DNA of 64,000 nucleotides from Halorubrum saccharovorum DSM 1137. Lineage in GTDB: Archaea > Halobacteriota > Halobacteria > Halobacteriales > Haloferacaceae. Positions 8,297 through 16,849 of this stretch are shown in pieces (the stretch's first letter is position 1; each line of letters opens with the position of its first letter). Location of the stretch: NCBI RefSeq assembly GCF_000337915.1, contig NZ_AOJE01000060.1, forward strand, positions 182,705 through 246,704, read 5' to 3'. Under the pieces are notes generated by a model that saw nothing but the letters and a program-made list of their open reading frames with translations, was not told the origin of the DNA and did not search any database. The position numbers were made by a program, and so were the translations under genes.

Positions 8297-9826
8297 ATGG
8301 GAGGCAACGACGACGGAGACTCGTTCGTTCGGTACGGCATCGATGACAGACCGCCGCTCGGGAAGTCGCTCCTTCTGGGCGCTCAGCACTATCTCACGAT
8401 GGTGGGCGCGAACATCGCCGTGCCCCTCCTCCTCGCCGGCGCGATGGGGATGCCCGAGGAAGTCATTCCCCGTTTCGTCGGCACGTTCTTCGTCGTCTCG
8501 GGGATCGCGACTCTCGCGCAGACGACGTTCGGCAACCGCTACCCGATCGTACAGGGCGCACCGTTCTCGATGCTCGCGCCCGCGCTCGCGGTCATCGGCG
8601 TCGTGACGGCGAACCCGCCGGAGGGTATCGTCGCCTGGCGTGCGGCGCTACTCCAACTCCAGGGCGCGATCATCGTCTCCGCGCTCGCCGAGGTCGCGAT
8701 CGGCTATCTCGGACTCGTCGGACGGTTGCGGAAACACCTCTCACCGGTCGTCATCGTGCCGGTCATCGTCCTCATCGGCCTGTCACTGTTCAACGCGCCC
8801 GAAATCACGACGACCGATCAGAACTGGTGGCTCGTCGGTCTGACGCTGGTCACCATCGTTCTGTTCTCGCAGTACTTCGGGGAGAAGTCCAAGGTCTTCC
8901 AGCTGTTTCCGGTCCTCCTCGGTATCGTGGTCGCGTGGATACTCGCCGCGGCCCTGTCGGTCCTCGGCGTCTTCGGAGCGGACGCACCCGGTTACGTCGA
9001 CCTGGCGAGCGTCGCCGCGGCCGACCCGGTCCACCTCATTTATCCGCTTCAGTGGGGCGTCCCGAGCGTTACGCCCGCGTTCGTCATCGGCATGCTCGCC
9101 GGCATCGCCGCCTCGATCGTCGAATCCATCGGCGATTACCACGCCGTCGCCCGCCTCTCCGGCATGGGCGCACCCAGCAGCGAACGGATGAATCACGGGA
9201 TCGGCATGGAGGGACTCATGAACGTCTTCTCCGGGGTGATGGGAACCGGCGGGTCGACCTCGTACTCCGAGAACATCGGAGCGATCGGTCTCACCGGCGT
9301 GGCCTCACGGTACGTCGTCCAGATCGGTGCCGCGCTCATGATCCTCGTCGGGTTCGTCGGCTACTTCGGACAGCTCGTCGCCACCATCCCGAACCCGATC
9401 ATCGGCGGTCTCTACATCGCCATGTTCGCCCAGATCGTCGGTGTCGGTCTCTCGAACCTCAAGTACGTCGACCTCGACTCGTCGCGTAACATCTTCATCA
9501 TCGGAATCGCGCTCTTCTCCGGACTCGCCGTCCCGGAGTACCTGCGGAGCGTCGGGAGCGCGACCGCCCTCCAACAGGGGCTGGCCGACAGCTTCCTGCT
9601 CGGCCCACTCCTCGGTGCCGACGTCGTCGCGAACACGCTCTACGTCATCGGGTCGACGGGCATGGCCGTCGGTGGACTCGTCGCGTTTTTCCTCGACAAC
9701 TCGATCGCGGGGACGGCCGCGGAACGCGGGCTCACCGCGTGGGAGGAGGCGACCGAAGCGGACGCGGAGTTCACGTCGGCGTACGACCGCTTCGTCTCCG
9801 ACGAGGAACCGACCCGCACCGACTGA
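8297..9826 (+). CDS. NCS2 family uracil/xanthine permease
   Basis: This 509-residue nucleobase:cation symporter-2 family transporter would import uracil, xanthine or a related base. It opens with DRPPLGKSLLLGAQHYLTMVGANIAVPLLLAG, followed by FGNRYPIVQGAPFSMLAP and about a dozen further hydrophobic segments. The family's substrate-site region appears as SIVESIGDYHAVARLSG and the GTGGSTSYSENIGAIGLTGVASR motif, whose Asn-Ile-Gly part is highly conserved. The ATG at 8297 is preferred because a T-rich promoter-like element (8264-8272) lies just over 25 bases upstream; an in-frame ATG at 8282 is possible. The frame stays open further upstream but that part is shadow. No purine or pyrimidine genes adjoin it, so the exact base is unknown. 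Confidence 0.9.
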   Translation: MGGNDDGDSFVRYGIDDRPPLGKSLLLGAQHYLTMVGANIAVPLLLAGAMGMPEEVIPRFVGTFFVVSGIATLAQTTFGNRYPIVQGAPFSMLAPALAVIGVVTANPPEGIVAWRAALLQLQGAIIVSALAEVAIGYLGLVGRLRKHLSPVVIVPVIVLIGLSLFNAPEITTTDQNWWLVGLTLVTIVLFSQYFGEKSKVFQLFPVLLGIVVAWILAAALSVLGVFGADAPGYVDLASVAAADPVHLIYPLQWGVPSVTPAFVIGMLAGIAASIVESIGDYHAVARLSGMGAPSSERMNHGIGMEGLMNVFSGVMGTGGSTSYSENIGAIGLTGVASRYVVQIGAALMILVGFVGYFGQLVATIPNPIIGGLYIAMFAQIVGVGLSNLKYVDLDSSRNIFIIGIALFSGLAVPEYLRSVGSATALQQGLADSFLLGPLLGADVVANTLYVIGSTGMAVGGLVAFFLDNSIAGTAAERGLTAWEEATEADAEFTSAYDRFVSDEEPTRTD

Positions 9827-9874
9827 TCGGCTTCGAAGCGATTTCGCTCGGACGGGAACCGGCGCGATCCGTCG

Positions 9875-9922
9875 GCGACACGGACTCACAGCGACACGGA
9901 CTCACAGCGACACGGACTCAGC
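9875..9922. repeat. Three tandem 16-bp repeats
   Basis: The unit GCGACACGGACTCACA occurs twice exactly and a third time with the last two bases changed. It lies between the convergent ends of the permease and the coiled-coil gene. A weak inverted repeat, TCAGCG (9918-9923) with CGCTGA, follows and could help termination. Confidence 0.9.
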
Positions 9923-10001
9923 GTGTCCGCGCGTGACCGCGCGCTGAGCCGACGCTCGGCGCATCGCGAAAGAGCCGCAGAAACGTCTATTTACCCGAGA
10001 C

Positions 10002-10925
10002 TTACAGCAGGCCGGTCTTCTGGAGCTTCATCAGGTCCTCGGTGTCGAGGGTCTCGCCCTCCTTGAACTTCTGGTAGATCTCCTCGGCCTCCTCCTTCTC
10101 CTCTTCGCGCTTCTCGGCGCGCTCGTCCTTGCGCTCCTCCTCCTCTTCCTTGTCGAGCTCGCGCAGGCGCTTCTGGACGCGCACGAAGTCCTCGTGGTGC
10201 TGGTCGGCGGCCTCCTGGGCCTCGACGAACAGCTCGTGCATCTCGTCGGCCTCGTCGCGGATGTCGTCGGCCTCGCGGTAGGCCTCGATCATCTGGTTGT
10301 GGTGCTCCTGGGCCTTGTCCGCGAGCTCCGTCACCTTCTGGTGGTGCTGGGACGCCTCGGAACGGACCTCCTCGGCCTCCTCGACGAGGTCGTCGAGCTC
10401 GCTGGTGTCGTCGACCTTCTCCTTCTTCTCGGCGAGCTTCTCGCGCTTCTCGTCGATCTTCTCGATGAGCTCGCGCTCGTCCTCGGCGTCGAGGACCTCC
10501 GTCTGCTGGCGGAACTCCAGGTCCTCGATCTCCTCTTTGAGCTCCTCGATGGACTTGCCGGAGCCGAGCTCCATGTCCGATTTGAGCTCCTCGACCTCGT
10601 CGAACAGCTCGTTGGCCTCGGCGTTGAGCTCGTTGCGCTTGTCCTTGTGCTCCTGGACCTGCTCGTTGAGCTCGTCGCGCTTCTCGCGGTGTTCCTGGGC
10701 CTCGTCGACCTTCTCGCGCGTCTTCGCGTTGAGGTCGTCGCGCTTGGAGGCGCGCTCGGAGGCCATCTGGTTCAGCTCGTTGCGTCGGTCTCGCAGCTGA
10801 CCGGCGCGTTTGATGAGCTGACCCTTCGACCCGTTCTCAAGGTCGTCCTCAGAAAGGTCCACGTTGTCCGCCTCGTCCATCGCCTCGATATCGTACTGTT
10901 CGATGACTTCTTCTTTCGTTACCAT
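10002..10925 (-). CDS. Archaeal coiled-coil protein (COG1340-like)
   Basis: This 307-residue, highly charged protein is almost entirely predicted coiled coil, with heptad-like runs such as KRAGQLRDRRNELNQMASE and EEIEDLEFRQQTEVLDAEDE. It has no transmembrane segment or cysteine. A short globular C-terminus reads IYQKFKEGETLDTEDLMKLQKTGLL. The pattern and length match the archaeal coiled-coil group COG1340, sometimes misannotated as phosphoserine phosphatase; no catalytic motif for that activity is visible. GGAGAG lies 7 bases before the ATG, so this gene may have a translated leader. A structural or scaffolding role is likely but unproven. Confidence 0.85.
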   Translation of the reverse strand: MVTKEEVIEQYDIEAMDEADNVDLSEDDLENGSKGQLIKRAGQLRDRRNELNQMASERASKRDDLNAKTREKVDEAQEHREKRDELNEQVQEHKDKRNELNAEANELFDEVEELKSDMELGSGKSIEELKEEIEDLEFRQQTEVLDAEDERELIEKIDEKREKLAEKKEKVDDTSELDDLVEEAEEVRSEASQHHQKVTELADKAQEHHNQMIEAYREADDIRDEADEMHELFVEAQEAADQHHEDFVRVQKRLRELDKEEEEERKDERAEKREEEKEEAEEIYQKFKEGETLDTEDLMKLQKTGLL

Positions 10926-11089
10926 TTTTTATCTCTCCATCACCGCTCCGGGGATGGCGAGCGCTCGCCGTCGTGCGTCGAGCCGTACACAAGAGCTCCC
11001 GTTCATTTCAGCGTGCGATCCCACCAGCGCCGGAGGCGTTCTGGTAACAGATACTACCGCGGGCCGACATATAAAGACTTCGGTGATTC

Positions 11090-11123
11090 GGGTGTAAGAC
11101 GGTAGCATGGACCGTCTACGCCC
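11090..11123. other. Strong hairpin in the intergenic region upstream of the coiled-coil gene
   Basis: GGGTGT-A-AGACGGT pairs with ACCGTCT-ACGCCC, giving 13 pairs (one G-T) with one bulged A and a 7-base loop. It lies downstream of the riboflavin-pathway gene on the minus strand, where it could act as a terminator or 5' leader structure. On the plus strand a TATA-like ATATAAAG (11070-11077) lies about 20 bases before it, so a small plus-strand transcript is also conceivable. Confidence 0.5.
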
Positions 11124-11187
11124 GGATCCGTGATTATCGATCACATACCGACCGCTACGCATCGCCCCGCCGCTCCCCGCTCGCCGC

Positions 11188-11883
11188 CTACGACCCGCGG
11201 TCGACGACCTCGTACGAGAGCACGATCCCGTCGTCGAGCCGCTCGGTGTCGACCAGATCGAGCCGCGGGAACGACTCGGTGAACCCCTCGCCGTCGGCGA
11301 GCGTCGGCGCGTCGCGCCCCCCGATCACCATCGAGCCCACGTACACGTGAAGCTCGTCGACGAGCCCGACTTCGAAACACGAGTAGATGATCTCTCCGCC
11401 GCCCTCGACCATCAGCCGATCGACGCCCCGCTCCGCCAGCGCGTCGATTCCCGCCGCGAGGTCGACGTGCCCCTCGCCGGCGTCGTCGCCGTCCGCGCCG
11501 ACCACGACAACTTCGGCACCGGCTCCCTCGAGGGCCTCGCGGCGCTCCGGCGGCGCGCCCCCGGAGACGAGCACGTAGGTCGTCGCCGCGTCGTCGAGGA
11601 TCCGGGCGTCTGTCGGCGTCCGCCCGGCCGAGTCGACGACGACGCGGGCGGGGTTGCCGGGGCGACCGTTCCGGAGGCGCTCGACGCGCCGGTCCTCCTC
11701 GTCGAGCGTGAGGTGCGGGTCGTCCGCGAGGACGGTCCCGACCCCGACCAGCACCGCGTCCGCGGCCGCCCTGACACGGTCCACCCGGTCGAAGTCCTCC
11801 GGCCCCGAGATCCGGAGCTGCTCCCGGCGCCGCGTCGCGAGCTTCCCGTCGACGCTCTGGGCCGCGTTGACGACGACGTGCAT
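11188..11883 (-). CDS. 2,5-diamino-6-ribosylamino-pyrimidinone 5'-phosphate reductase
   Basis: This 231-residue RibD C-terminal-domain (dihydrofolate reductase-fold) protein would carry out the NADPH-dependent reduction early in archaeal riboflavin/F420 precursor synthesis. It starts MHVVVNAAQSVDGKLAT, has the ISGPEDF and DAVLVGVGTVLADDP motifs, and the family block RLMVEGGGEIIYSCFEVGLVDEL. Length and single-domain structure fit the archaeal reductase rather than bifunctional bacterial RibD. The ATG at 11883 is chosen because the upstream open frame is Arg/Gly-rich and overlaps the MFS gene. It lies 80 bases after the MFS transporter gene on the same strand. Confidence 0.9.
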   Translation of the reverse strand: MHVVVNAAQSVDGKLATRRREQLRISGPEDFDRVDRVRAAADAVLVGVGTVLADDPHLTLDEEDRRVERLRNGRPGNPARVVVDSAGRTPTDARILDDAATTYVLVSGGAPPERREALEGAGAEVVVVGADGDDAGEGHVDLAAGIDALAERGVDRLMVEGGGEIIYSCFEVGLVDELHVYVGSMVIGGRDAPTLADGEGFTESFPRLDLVDTERLDDGIVLSYEVVDRGS

Positions 11884-11963
11884 ACGCGGAGGTCGTCCGC
11901 GCGGGGAATGGTCGTTTCGGTCGCCGGCGGGTCCGCTCCTTCCGCCGGGGCTCGATCCGCCGC

Positions 11964-13208
11964 TCACTCGGTCGCCCACAACCCCGCCGACACGACCGCC
12001 GCGAGTGCGAGGGCCCCGGCGAGCAGCCCGAACGCGGGCCGGAACCCGGACGCGTCCGCGACGGCGCCCACGGTCGCGGGGGCGAGCGCGCCGGCCGCCA
12101 TCAGTAGGGTGCGGACCACGCCGAGCCCCCCGCCGGCCAGCCGGTCGGGGAGCGCATCGATCAGGTACGCGCCCCGGACCGGGCGGAAGCCGTGAGACCC
12201 GAGTCCGAACGCGACGACGAACGCGCCGAGGACGATCGGTCCCGCCCCCGTTTCTCCTCCCGTTCCGGCGAAGGCGACGACGCCGACGAGGGCGGCCGCC
12301 GCGAGCCCGAGCGCCGCGACCATCACGGGGAAGCGGCCGAGCCGGTCGGAGACGTCGCCGGAGACGAGCTGGACGAAGGTGACCGCGAACAGCGCGGAGT
12401 ACAGCAGGTTCGCGGTCGCGGTCGACAGCCCGGCCGCCTCAGAGAGGTACAGCGGGAGGAAGGCGACGGCCCCGTTGTACGCGAACGAGGCGGCGACCGT
12501 CGCGAACACGAACGCCGCGAGGCGGCGGTCCTCGAACAGCGCGAGGTAGTCGCGGGCTCTCGGGTCGGGCGCTTCCCGATCCGGTCCGCGGTCCGCGTCG
12601 GTGGGAAGCCGGCCCGGGACCCGGAGGTAGAAGGCCGCCGCCAGCGCCAGCGCGACGACGCCGGTGACGACGAACAGGCCGCGCCAGTGGGCGCCCGGGA
12701 GCCGCGAGAGGAGCGCGGCGAGCGCGGGCGGCGCGGCGACGACGAGCGTGACCGCCGCGGGCGCGGCCACCCCGCCGAGCGCGCCGAAGGTGTCGTGGGC
12801 GCCGAGGGCGCGCCCGGTCCGGACCGGGTACACCCGCGAGAGCAGCCGCACCGCGACCGTCTTGTGCGCGCCCGTCCCCGCGCCGATCACGAGCATCGCC
12901 CCCGCTAGCACCGCGAAGGGGGTGTCGAACAACAGCGCGAGGGAGCCGACGCCGGCCACGACCGCGCCCAACGCGATCACTCGGACCGCTCCGACGCGGT
13001 CGGCGATCGCCCCGCTCGGGAACTGGAGGGCGGCGTAGACGGCCATGAACCCCGAGAACGTCGCGCCGACAGCCGTGTTGCTCACCCCGTAGCTCGCCTG
13101 CAGGGACTCGAACAGCGGCGGGAACGCGTACCGCACGAACTTCCCGAGAAACCAGATCAGGGCCGTGAGGACGAGCACGTCGTACTCCCTGATCCGGCCG
13201 AGTCTCAT
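11964..13208 (-). CDS. Major facilitator superfamily transporter
   Basis: This 414-residue polytopic membrane protein has about twelve hydrophobic segments in two halves, separated by a hydrophilic loop at roughly 190-210 (DADRGPDREAPDPRARDY). The first half includes the loop-2/3-type motif GAIADRVGAVRV and the second half the related GDVSDRLGRFPVM, both hallmarks of MFS permeases. The substrate cannot be told from sequence. A TATA-like GTTTTTAAGC (minus strand, 13231-13240) lies about 27 bases before the ATG, so it is probably leaderless. It precedes the riboflavin-pathway reductase on the same strand, but no functional link is visible. Confidence 0.9.
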   Translation of the reverse strand: MRLGRIREYDVLVLTALIWFLGKFVRYAFPPLFESLQASYGVSNTAVGATFSGFMAVYAALQFPSGAIADRVGAVRVIALGAVVAGVGSLALLFDTPFAVLAGAMLVIGAGTGAHKTVAVRLLSRVYPVRTGRALGAHDTFGALGGVAAPAAVTLVVAAPPALAALLSRLPGAHWRGLFVVTGVVALALAAAFYLRVPGRLPTDADRGPDREAPDPRARDYLALFEDRRLAAFVFATVAASFAYNGAVAFLPLYLSEAAGLSTATANLLYSALFAVTFVQLVSGDVSDRLGRFPVMVAALGLAAAALVGVVAFAGTGGETGAGPIVLGAFVVAFGLGSHGFRPVRGAYLIDALPDRLAGGGLGVVRTLLMAAGALAPATVGAVADASGFRPAFGLLAGALALAAVVSAGLWATE

Positions 13209-13338
13209 CGCCCGTGGGTTCCCCGGTGACGCTTAAAAACGGACGGGACTGCTCGGTCGCCGCTGGTCGTCGATCGACGAGTTTCCGGCGAGAGCGATTT
13301 ATAAATGAACGCGGCGGTGCGGTGGCGCGCCCCGGTGA

Positions 13339-13584
13339 GCGGCCCGAAGGGCCGCGAACCGACGGTGCGAGGGAGTCAGTCGCCCGAAGCAGCGCGGAGG
13401 GCGACTGACGAGGCTGGGGAGGCGTGAGGTGCCGTGCGGTCGCGGGTGGGTGGGACTCAAAGGGGCAGCCGCGAGGACGAAGCTCGACGACGTAAGAACT
13501 GCAGGGAGCGAACGAAGTGAGCGACCGAAGCGCGCAACGAGTCGCGCGAGTCGTCGCGGCTGGGGCTTTGGAGGTCTTCATCGC
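13339..13584 (+). repeat. Dispersed structured repeat, copy 2
   Basis: This element fills most of the 455-base gap between the MFS and VOC genes. Hairpin I is GCGGCCC (13339-13345) with GGGCCGC (13349-13355). Hairpin II is GTCAGTCGCCC (13375-13385) with GGGCGACTGAC (13399-13409), which differs from copy 1 by a compensated G-C to A-T change. Then come GAGGCTGGGGAGGCGTGAGG, GGGACTCAAAGGGG, and CAGCCGCGA (13466-13474) pairing at a distance with TCGCGGCTG (13554-13562), then the tail GGGGCTTTGGAGGTCTTCATCG. A TATA-like TTTATAAAT (13298-13306) lies about 33 bases before hairpin I and could drive transcription of the element. Confidence 0.8.
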
Positions 13585-13664
13585 AAAGTCACCATCAGCC
13601 ACTGTTCAATCTCTCACGTACGAGGGTCGACACCGTTTTCTCGCCCACGGGCGATCCACGGACC

Positions 13665-14084
13665 GTGTCCGATCCAACCGCTCACCACGTCGGAATCACC
13701 GTCGAAGACCTCGATCGCGCCGTCGACTTCTACACCGAGACGTTCGGCCTCGACCGCCTGACCGAGTTCGCTGTCGGCGGCGACGCCTTCGCCGAGGCGG
13801 TCGCCGTCGAGGACGCGTCGGCCGAGTTCGCGCATCTCGACGCCGACGGCGCGATCGTCGAACTCGTCGCGTACGACCCCGCCGCCGACTCAGACGAGAC
13901 CCCCGAACTGAACCGTCAGGGAGCCATGCACCTCGGTCTCTCCGTCGACGACGTGGAGGCGTTCTACGCCGATCTCGACGACGACGTGGAGACGCTGAGT
14001 CCGCCGCGGACGACCGAGACCGGGACGACGATCCTGTTCGTCAGGGACCCGGAAGGGAACCTGATCGAAGTGCTCGACGCCTGA
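13665..14084 (+). CDS. VOC family (glyoxalase/bleomycin resistance fold) protein
   Basis: This 139-residue vicinal-oxygen-chelate protein shows the paired beta-alpha-beta-beta-beta modules. AHHVGITVEDLDRAVDFYTETFGL (N-terminal half) has a potential metal-ligand His at 8. The second half contains GAMHLGLSVDDVEAFYADL and ends TTILFVRDPEGNLIEVLDA, with His and the C-terminal Glu as further potential ligands. This suggests a metal-dependent lyase, isomerase or dioxygenase, but the substrate is unknown. The start is GTG at 13665, directly before the conserved domain; no ATG fits. It stands alone downstream of repeat copy 2. Confidence 0.85.
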   Translation: MSDPTAHHVGITVEDLDRAVDFYTETFGLDRLTEFAVGGDAFAEAVAVEDASAEFAHLDADGAIVELVAYDPAADSDETPELNRQGAMHLGLSVDDVEAFYADLDDDVETLSPPRTTETGTTILFVRDPEGNLIEVLDA

Positions 14085-14136
14085 GGCAGGCGGTCAGACG
14101 CGTGGGTTTATCCCGTAGACGCCGCGATCCGAGGCC

Positions 14137-14496
14137 ATGCAGACGGACCTCCCGCTGGCCGCGGTCTGCGGCCTCTCGGTCGCGGCCGGCGTCTACGCCT
14201 TCATCGCTCCCGACCCGTTCGTCGCGACGGCGGTCGCGACGATGTACGCCGGCGCGAGCTACTTCTACCTCGCGTTCGACGCGGCGCTGCTCGGGAGCGC
14301 CTTCGAGTTCACCGATCGCTCGGACCGAGCCGGCTACGCGGTCGGGGCCTTCGGGCTCAGCGTCACCCCGGTGGCGGTCTTGGTCTATTCCGGGACCCCG
14401 GACGCCTCGGCGCTCCCGCTCGTGATCCTCGTTCTCGGCGTGATCGCGTTCCTGACGCTCGCCGCGCGGGCGAACCGCCAGACCGATCCCGCCTGA
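14137..14496 (+). CDS. Small four-helix membrane protein of unknown function
   Basis: This 119-residue protein has about four hydrophobic segments, at roughly 6-22, 28-50, 66-85 and 92-110, and a short polar tail (ARANRQTDPA). It has no cysteine or recognisable catalytic motif. A TATA-like GTTTATC lies about 28 bases before the ATG. It is not recognised beyond being a haloarchaeal-type membrane protein, and it sits between the VOC gene and the convergent metG. Confidence 0.7.
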   Translation: MQTDLPLAAVCGLSVAAGVYAFIAPDPFVATAVATMYAGASYFYLAFDAALLGSAFEFTDRSDRAGYAVGAFGLSVTPVAVLVYSGTPDASALPLVILVLGVIAFLTLAARANRQTDPA

Positions 14497-14532
14497 TCGG
14501 GGCGAGGCGGGCCGATTTCTCCGGAGTCCCGC

Positions 14533-16698
14533 CTACTTCACCTTCGTGCCCGGCCCGGCGTCCTCGTAGGTGGTGAGGAGGTCGGCCTCCTCGCCGGCCG
14601 CGAGCACCATGCCGTTCGACTGGACGCCGAACAGCTCCGCCTTCTCCATGTTCGCGAGCACGACGACCTTCGTGCCGGGCAGCTCGTCGACGTCGTGGAG
14701 CTGCTTGAGCCCCGCGACGATCGTCCGGGTCTCGGCGCCGAGGTCGACGCGGAGCTTCAGGAGGTCGTCGGCGCCCTCGATGCCTTCGGCCTCCTCGATC
14801 CGGCCGATCCGGATGTCGAGCTCCTGGAAGTCGTCGAAACCGATGCGGTCGTCGCTGAGGGGTTCGATATCGGTCATGTCGTCGGTGTCGTCAGTCGCGT
14901 CGTCGGTGTCGTCAGTCGCGTCGTCGGTGGTGTCGCTCTCGCCGTCGTCGCTTTCGGCTTCCTCCTCCCCGGCGTCGTCCGTCTTGCCGTCCGCCGCCTC
15001 GGCGACGCGCGCCTCCAGCTTCTCGTTCAGCGCCTCGACGCGCTCGTCTTCGATCTGCGCGAACAGCTCCGTCGGCTCCGCGAGGTCGCCGGCGGGCCCC
15101 TCGCGGGCCGTCTCGACGGTGACATCGTGGACCGAGCCGTCCTCGCCGAGCTGGTCCCAGAGGTCCTCGGCCTTCTCCGGCGCGATCGGCTCGAAGAGGA
15201 CGGCGATCGCCTTCGCGATCGCGACGCAGTCGTGGATGACCTGCGCCGCCTCCTCGGGGTCGTCGTCCACGAGCTTCCACGGCTCGCTGCGCTGGATGTA
15301 CTCGTTGCCGAACCGCGCCAGGTCGGTGACGGCGTCGCCGACCGCGCGCACGGAGTAGTCGTTGACGGCGGCCTCGAACACCGCGATCGCCTCGTCGATC
15401 CGCTCGGCGACCTCGTCGCTCGTCGCGTCCGCGATGGGGGCGTCCTCGTAGTTGCGGTGGGCGAAGAGGAGCGAGCGGTAGAGGAAGTTGCCGACCGTGC
15501 CCACCAGCTCGGTGTTGACGCGGTCGCGGAACTTCTCCCACGAGAAGTCCACGTCCTGCTGGAACCCGCCGTTGGTCGCGAGGTAGTAGCGCAGCGGGTC
15601 GGGGTGGAACCCCTCGTCGAGGTACTCGTCGGCCCAGACCGCGCGGTCGCGGCTCGTGGAGAACCCCTTTCCGCCGAGGGTGACGAACCCGCTGGCCATC
15701 ACGGCGCGCGGCTCGGTGTGGTCCGTCGCCTCCAGCATCGCGGGCCAGAAGATCGTGTGGTGCTGGATGATGTCGCGACCGATCACGTGGACGATCTCGC
15801 CGCCCTCGGGGTGGGCGTCGCTCGCGCCCTCCTTCCACGCGGCCTCCCAGTCGAACGCGTCGGCGCCGACGCGCTCGGAGTACTGCTTCGTCGAGGATAT
15901 GTACTCGATCGGGGCGTCGACCCAGACGTACAGCACGAGGTCCTGCGGGTTCTCGTCGGGCAGGTCGATCCCCCAGTCCATGTCGCGGGTGATACACCAG
16001 TCCTGTAACCCCTGTTCGATCCACTCGCGGGGCTGGTTCCGGGCGTTCGAGGTCCCCTCCAGCCGGTCGAGGAAGTCGGAGAGGTACTCGGAAAACTCGG
16101 AGACCTCGAAGAACTTGTGGGTACGCTCGCGGTACTCGGCGGGGTTGCCCGTGATCGTCGACTCGGGGTCCTCGACCTCGCCCGGTTCGAGGTGGCGCTG
16201 GCACCCCTCGTCGCACTCGTCGCCGCGGGCGTGCGCGCCGCAGTACGGGCAGGTCCCCTCGACGTACCGGTCCGGGAGGTACTGGTCGTCGACGGGGTCG
16301 TACGCGACCATGATCTCCTTCTCGTAGAGGTGACCGCCCTCGTCGAGGTCGCGCACCAGCCGTTGGGTCACCTCCGTGTTTGTCTCGTCGTGGGTGTGGC
16401 CGTAGTTGTCGAACTCGACGTTGAACTTCGGGAACGTCGCGGCGTACCGCTCGTGCCAGTCGAGCGCGAACCGCTCGGGAGAGACCCCCTCCTGCTCGGC
16501 GTTGACCGCGACGGGCGTACCGTGCATGTCGGAGCCGGAGACGAACGCGGTCTCCTGGCCGAGTCGTTCGAGCGCGCGCCGGTACACGTCGCCGCCGACG
16601 TAGGTGCGGAGGTGGCCGATGTGGAGGTCGCCGTTGGCGTACGGCAGTCCACAGGTCACCACCGCCGGGTCGTCGGTGGGGAAGTCGTCGTGGCTCAT
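14533..16698 (-). CDS. metG: Methionyl-tRNA synthetase with C-terminal tRNA-binding domain
   Basis: This 721-residue class I enzyme charges methionine tRNA. HIGH is at 26-29 in PYANGDLHIGHL. The zinc-binding connective peptide has four Cys (CPYCGAHARGDECDEGC). The KMSKS-equivalent loop is GKGFSTSRD, the variant KFSTSR form. The anticodon-binding helical domain contains RSEPWKL. After an Asp/Thr-rich linker encoded by tandem DNA repeats, an EMAP/Arc1-like tRNA-binding domain follows (FQELDIRIGRIEEAEGI ... GTKVVVLANMEKAELFG ... SNGMVLAA). The ATG at 16698 is next to the conserved start. It is transcribed alone. Confidence 0.97.
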   Translation of the reverse strand: MSHDDFPTDDPAVVTCGLPYANGDLHIGHLRTYVGGDVYRRALERLGQETAFVSGSDMHGTPVAVNAEQEGVSPERFALDWHERYAATFPKFNVEFDNYGHTHDETNTEVTQRLVRDLDEGGHLYEKEIMVAYDPVDDQYLPDRYVEGTCPYCGAHARGDECDEGCQRHLEPGEVEDPESTITGNPAEYRERTHKFFEVSEFSEYLSDFLDRLEGTSNARNQPREWIEQGLQDWCITRDMDWGIDLPDENPQDLVLYVWVDAPIEYISSTKQYSERVGADAFDWEAAWKEGASDAHPEGGEIVHVIGRDIIQHHTIFWPAMLEATDHTEPRAVMASGFVTLGGKGFSTSRDRAVWADEYLDEGFHPDPLRYYLATNGGFQQDVDFSWEKFRDRVNTELVGTVGNFLYRSLLFAHRNYEDAPIADATSDEVAERIDEAIAVFEAAVNDYSVRAVGDAVTDLARFGNEYIQRSEPWKLVDDDPEEAAQVIHDCVAIAKAIAVLFEPIAPEKAEDLWDQLGEDGSVHDVTVETAREGPAGDLAEPTELFAQIEDERVEALNEKLEARVAEAADGKTDDAGEEEAESDDGESDTTDDATDDTDDATDDTDDMTDIEPLSDDRIGFDDFQELDIRIGRIEEAEGIEGADDLLKLRVDLGAETRTIVAGLKQLHDVDELPGTKVVVLANMEKAELFGVQSNGMVLAAGEEADLLTTYEDAGPGTKVK
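14881..14930. repeat. Tandem 21-bp repeats in the metG linker
   Basis: Two exact copies of a 21-bp unit (14881-14901 and 14902-14922, beginning GTCGGTGTCGTCAGTCGCG) and a partial third encode the acidic DDATDDT linker between the anticodon-binding and tRNA-binding domains of MetRS. Confidence 0.9.
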
Positions 16699-16849
16699 GT
16701 GGTGTGTATCGAAGTGTCGTGGATACGGGCCTAAAGCCCGCTGATTTTCGGGTGAGATCGAGACGGACCGATCGCGTCACCGGGAAGTCATGCCCGATCG
16801 ACAGAACGGTGTTCGCACGCCCCTCTCGAAACCGGTCAGGGGAGGTGAC

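Noticed and set aside
10929-11162. Minus-strand open frame in the gap before the coiled-coil gene
   Set aside because: It has no family resemblance, crosses the hairpin and TATA-like sites, and lacks typical acidic haloarchaeal composition.
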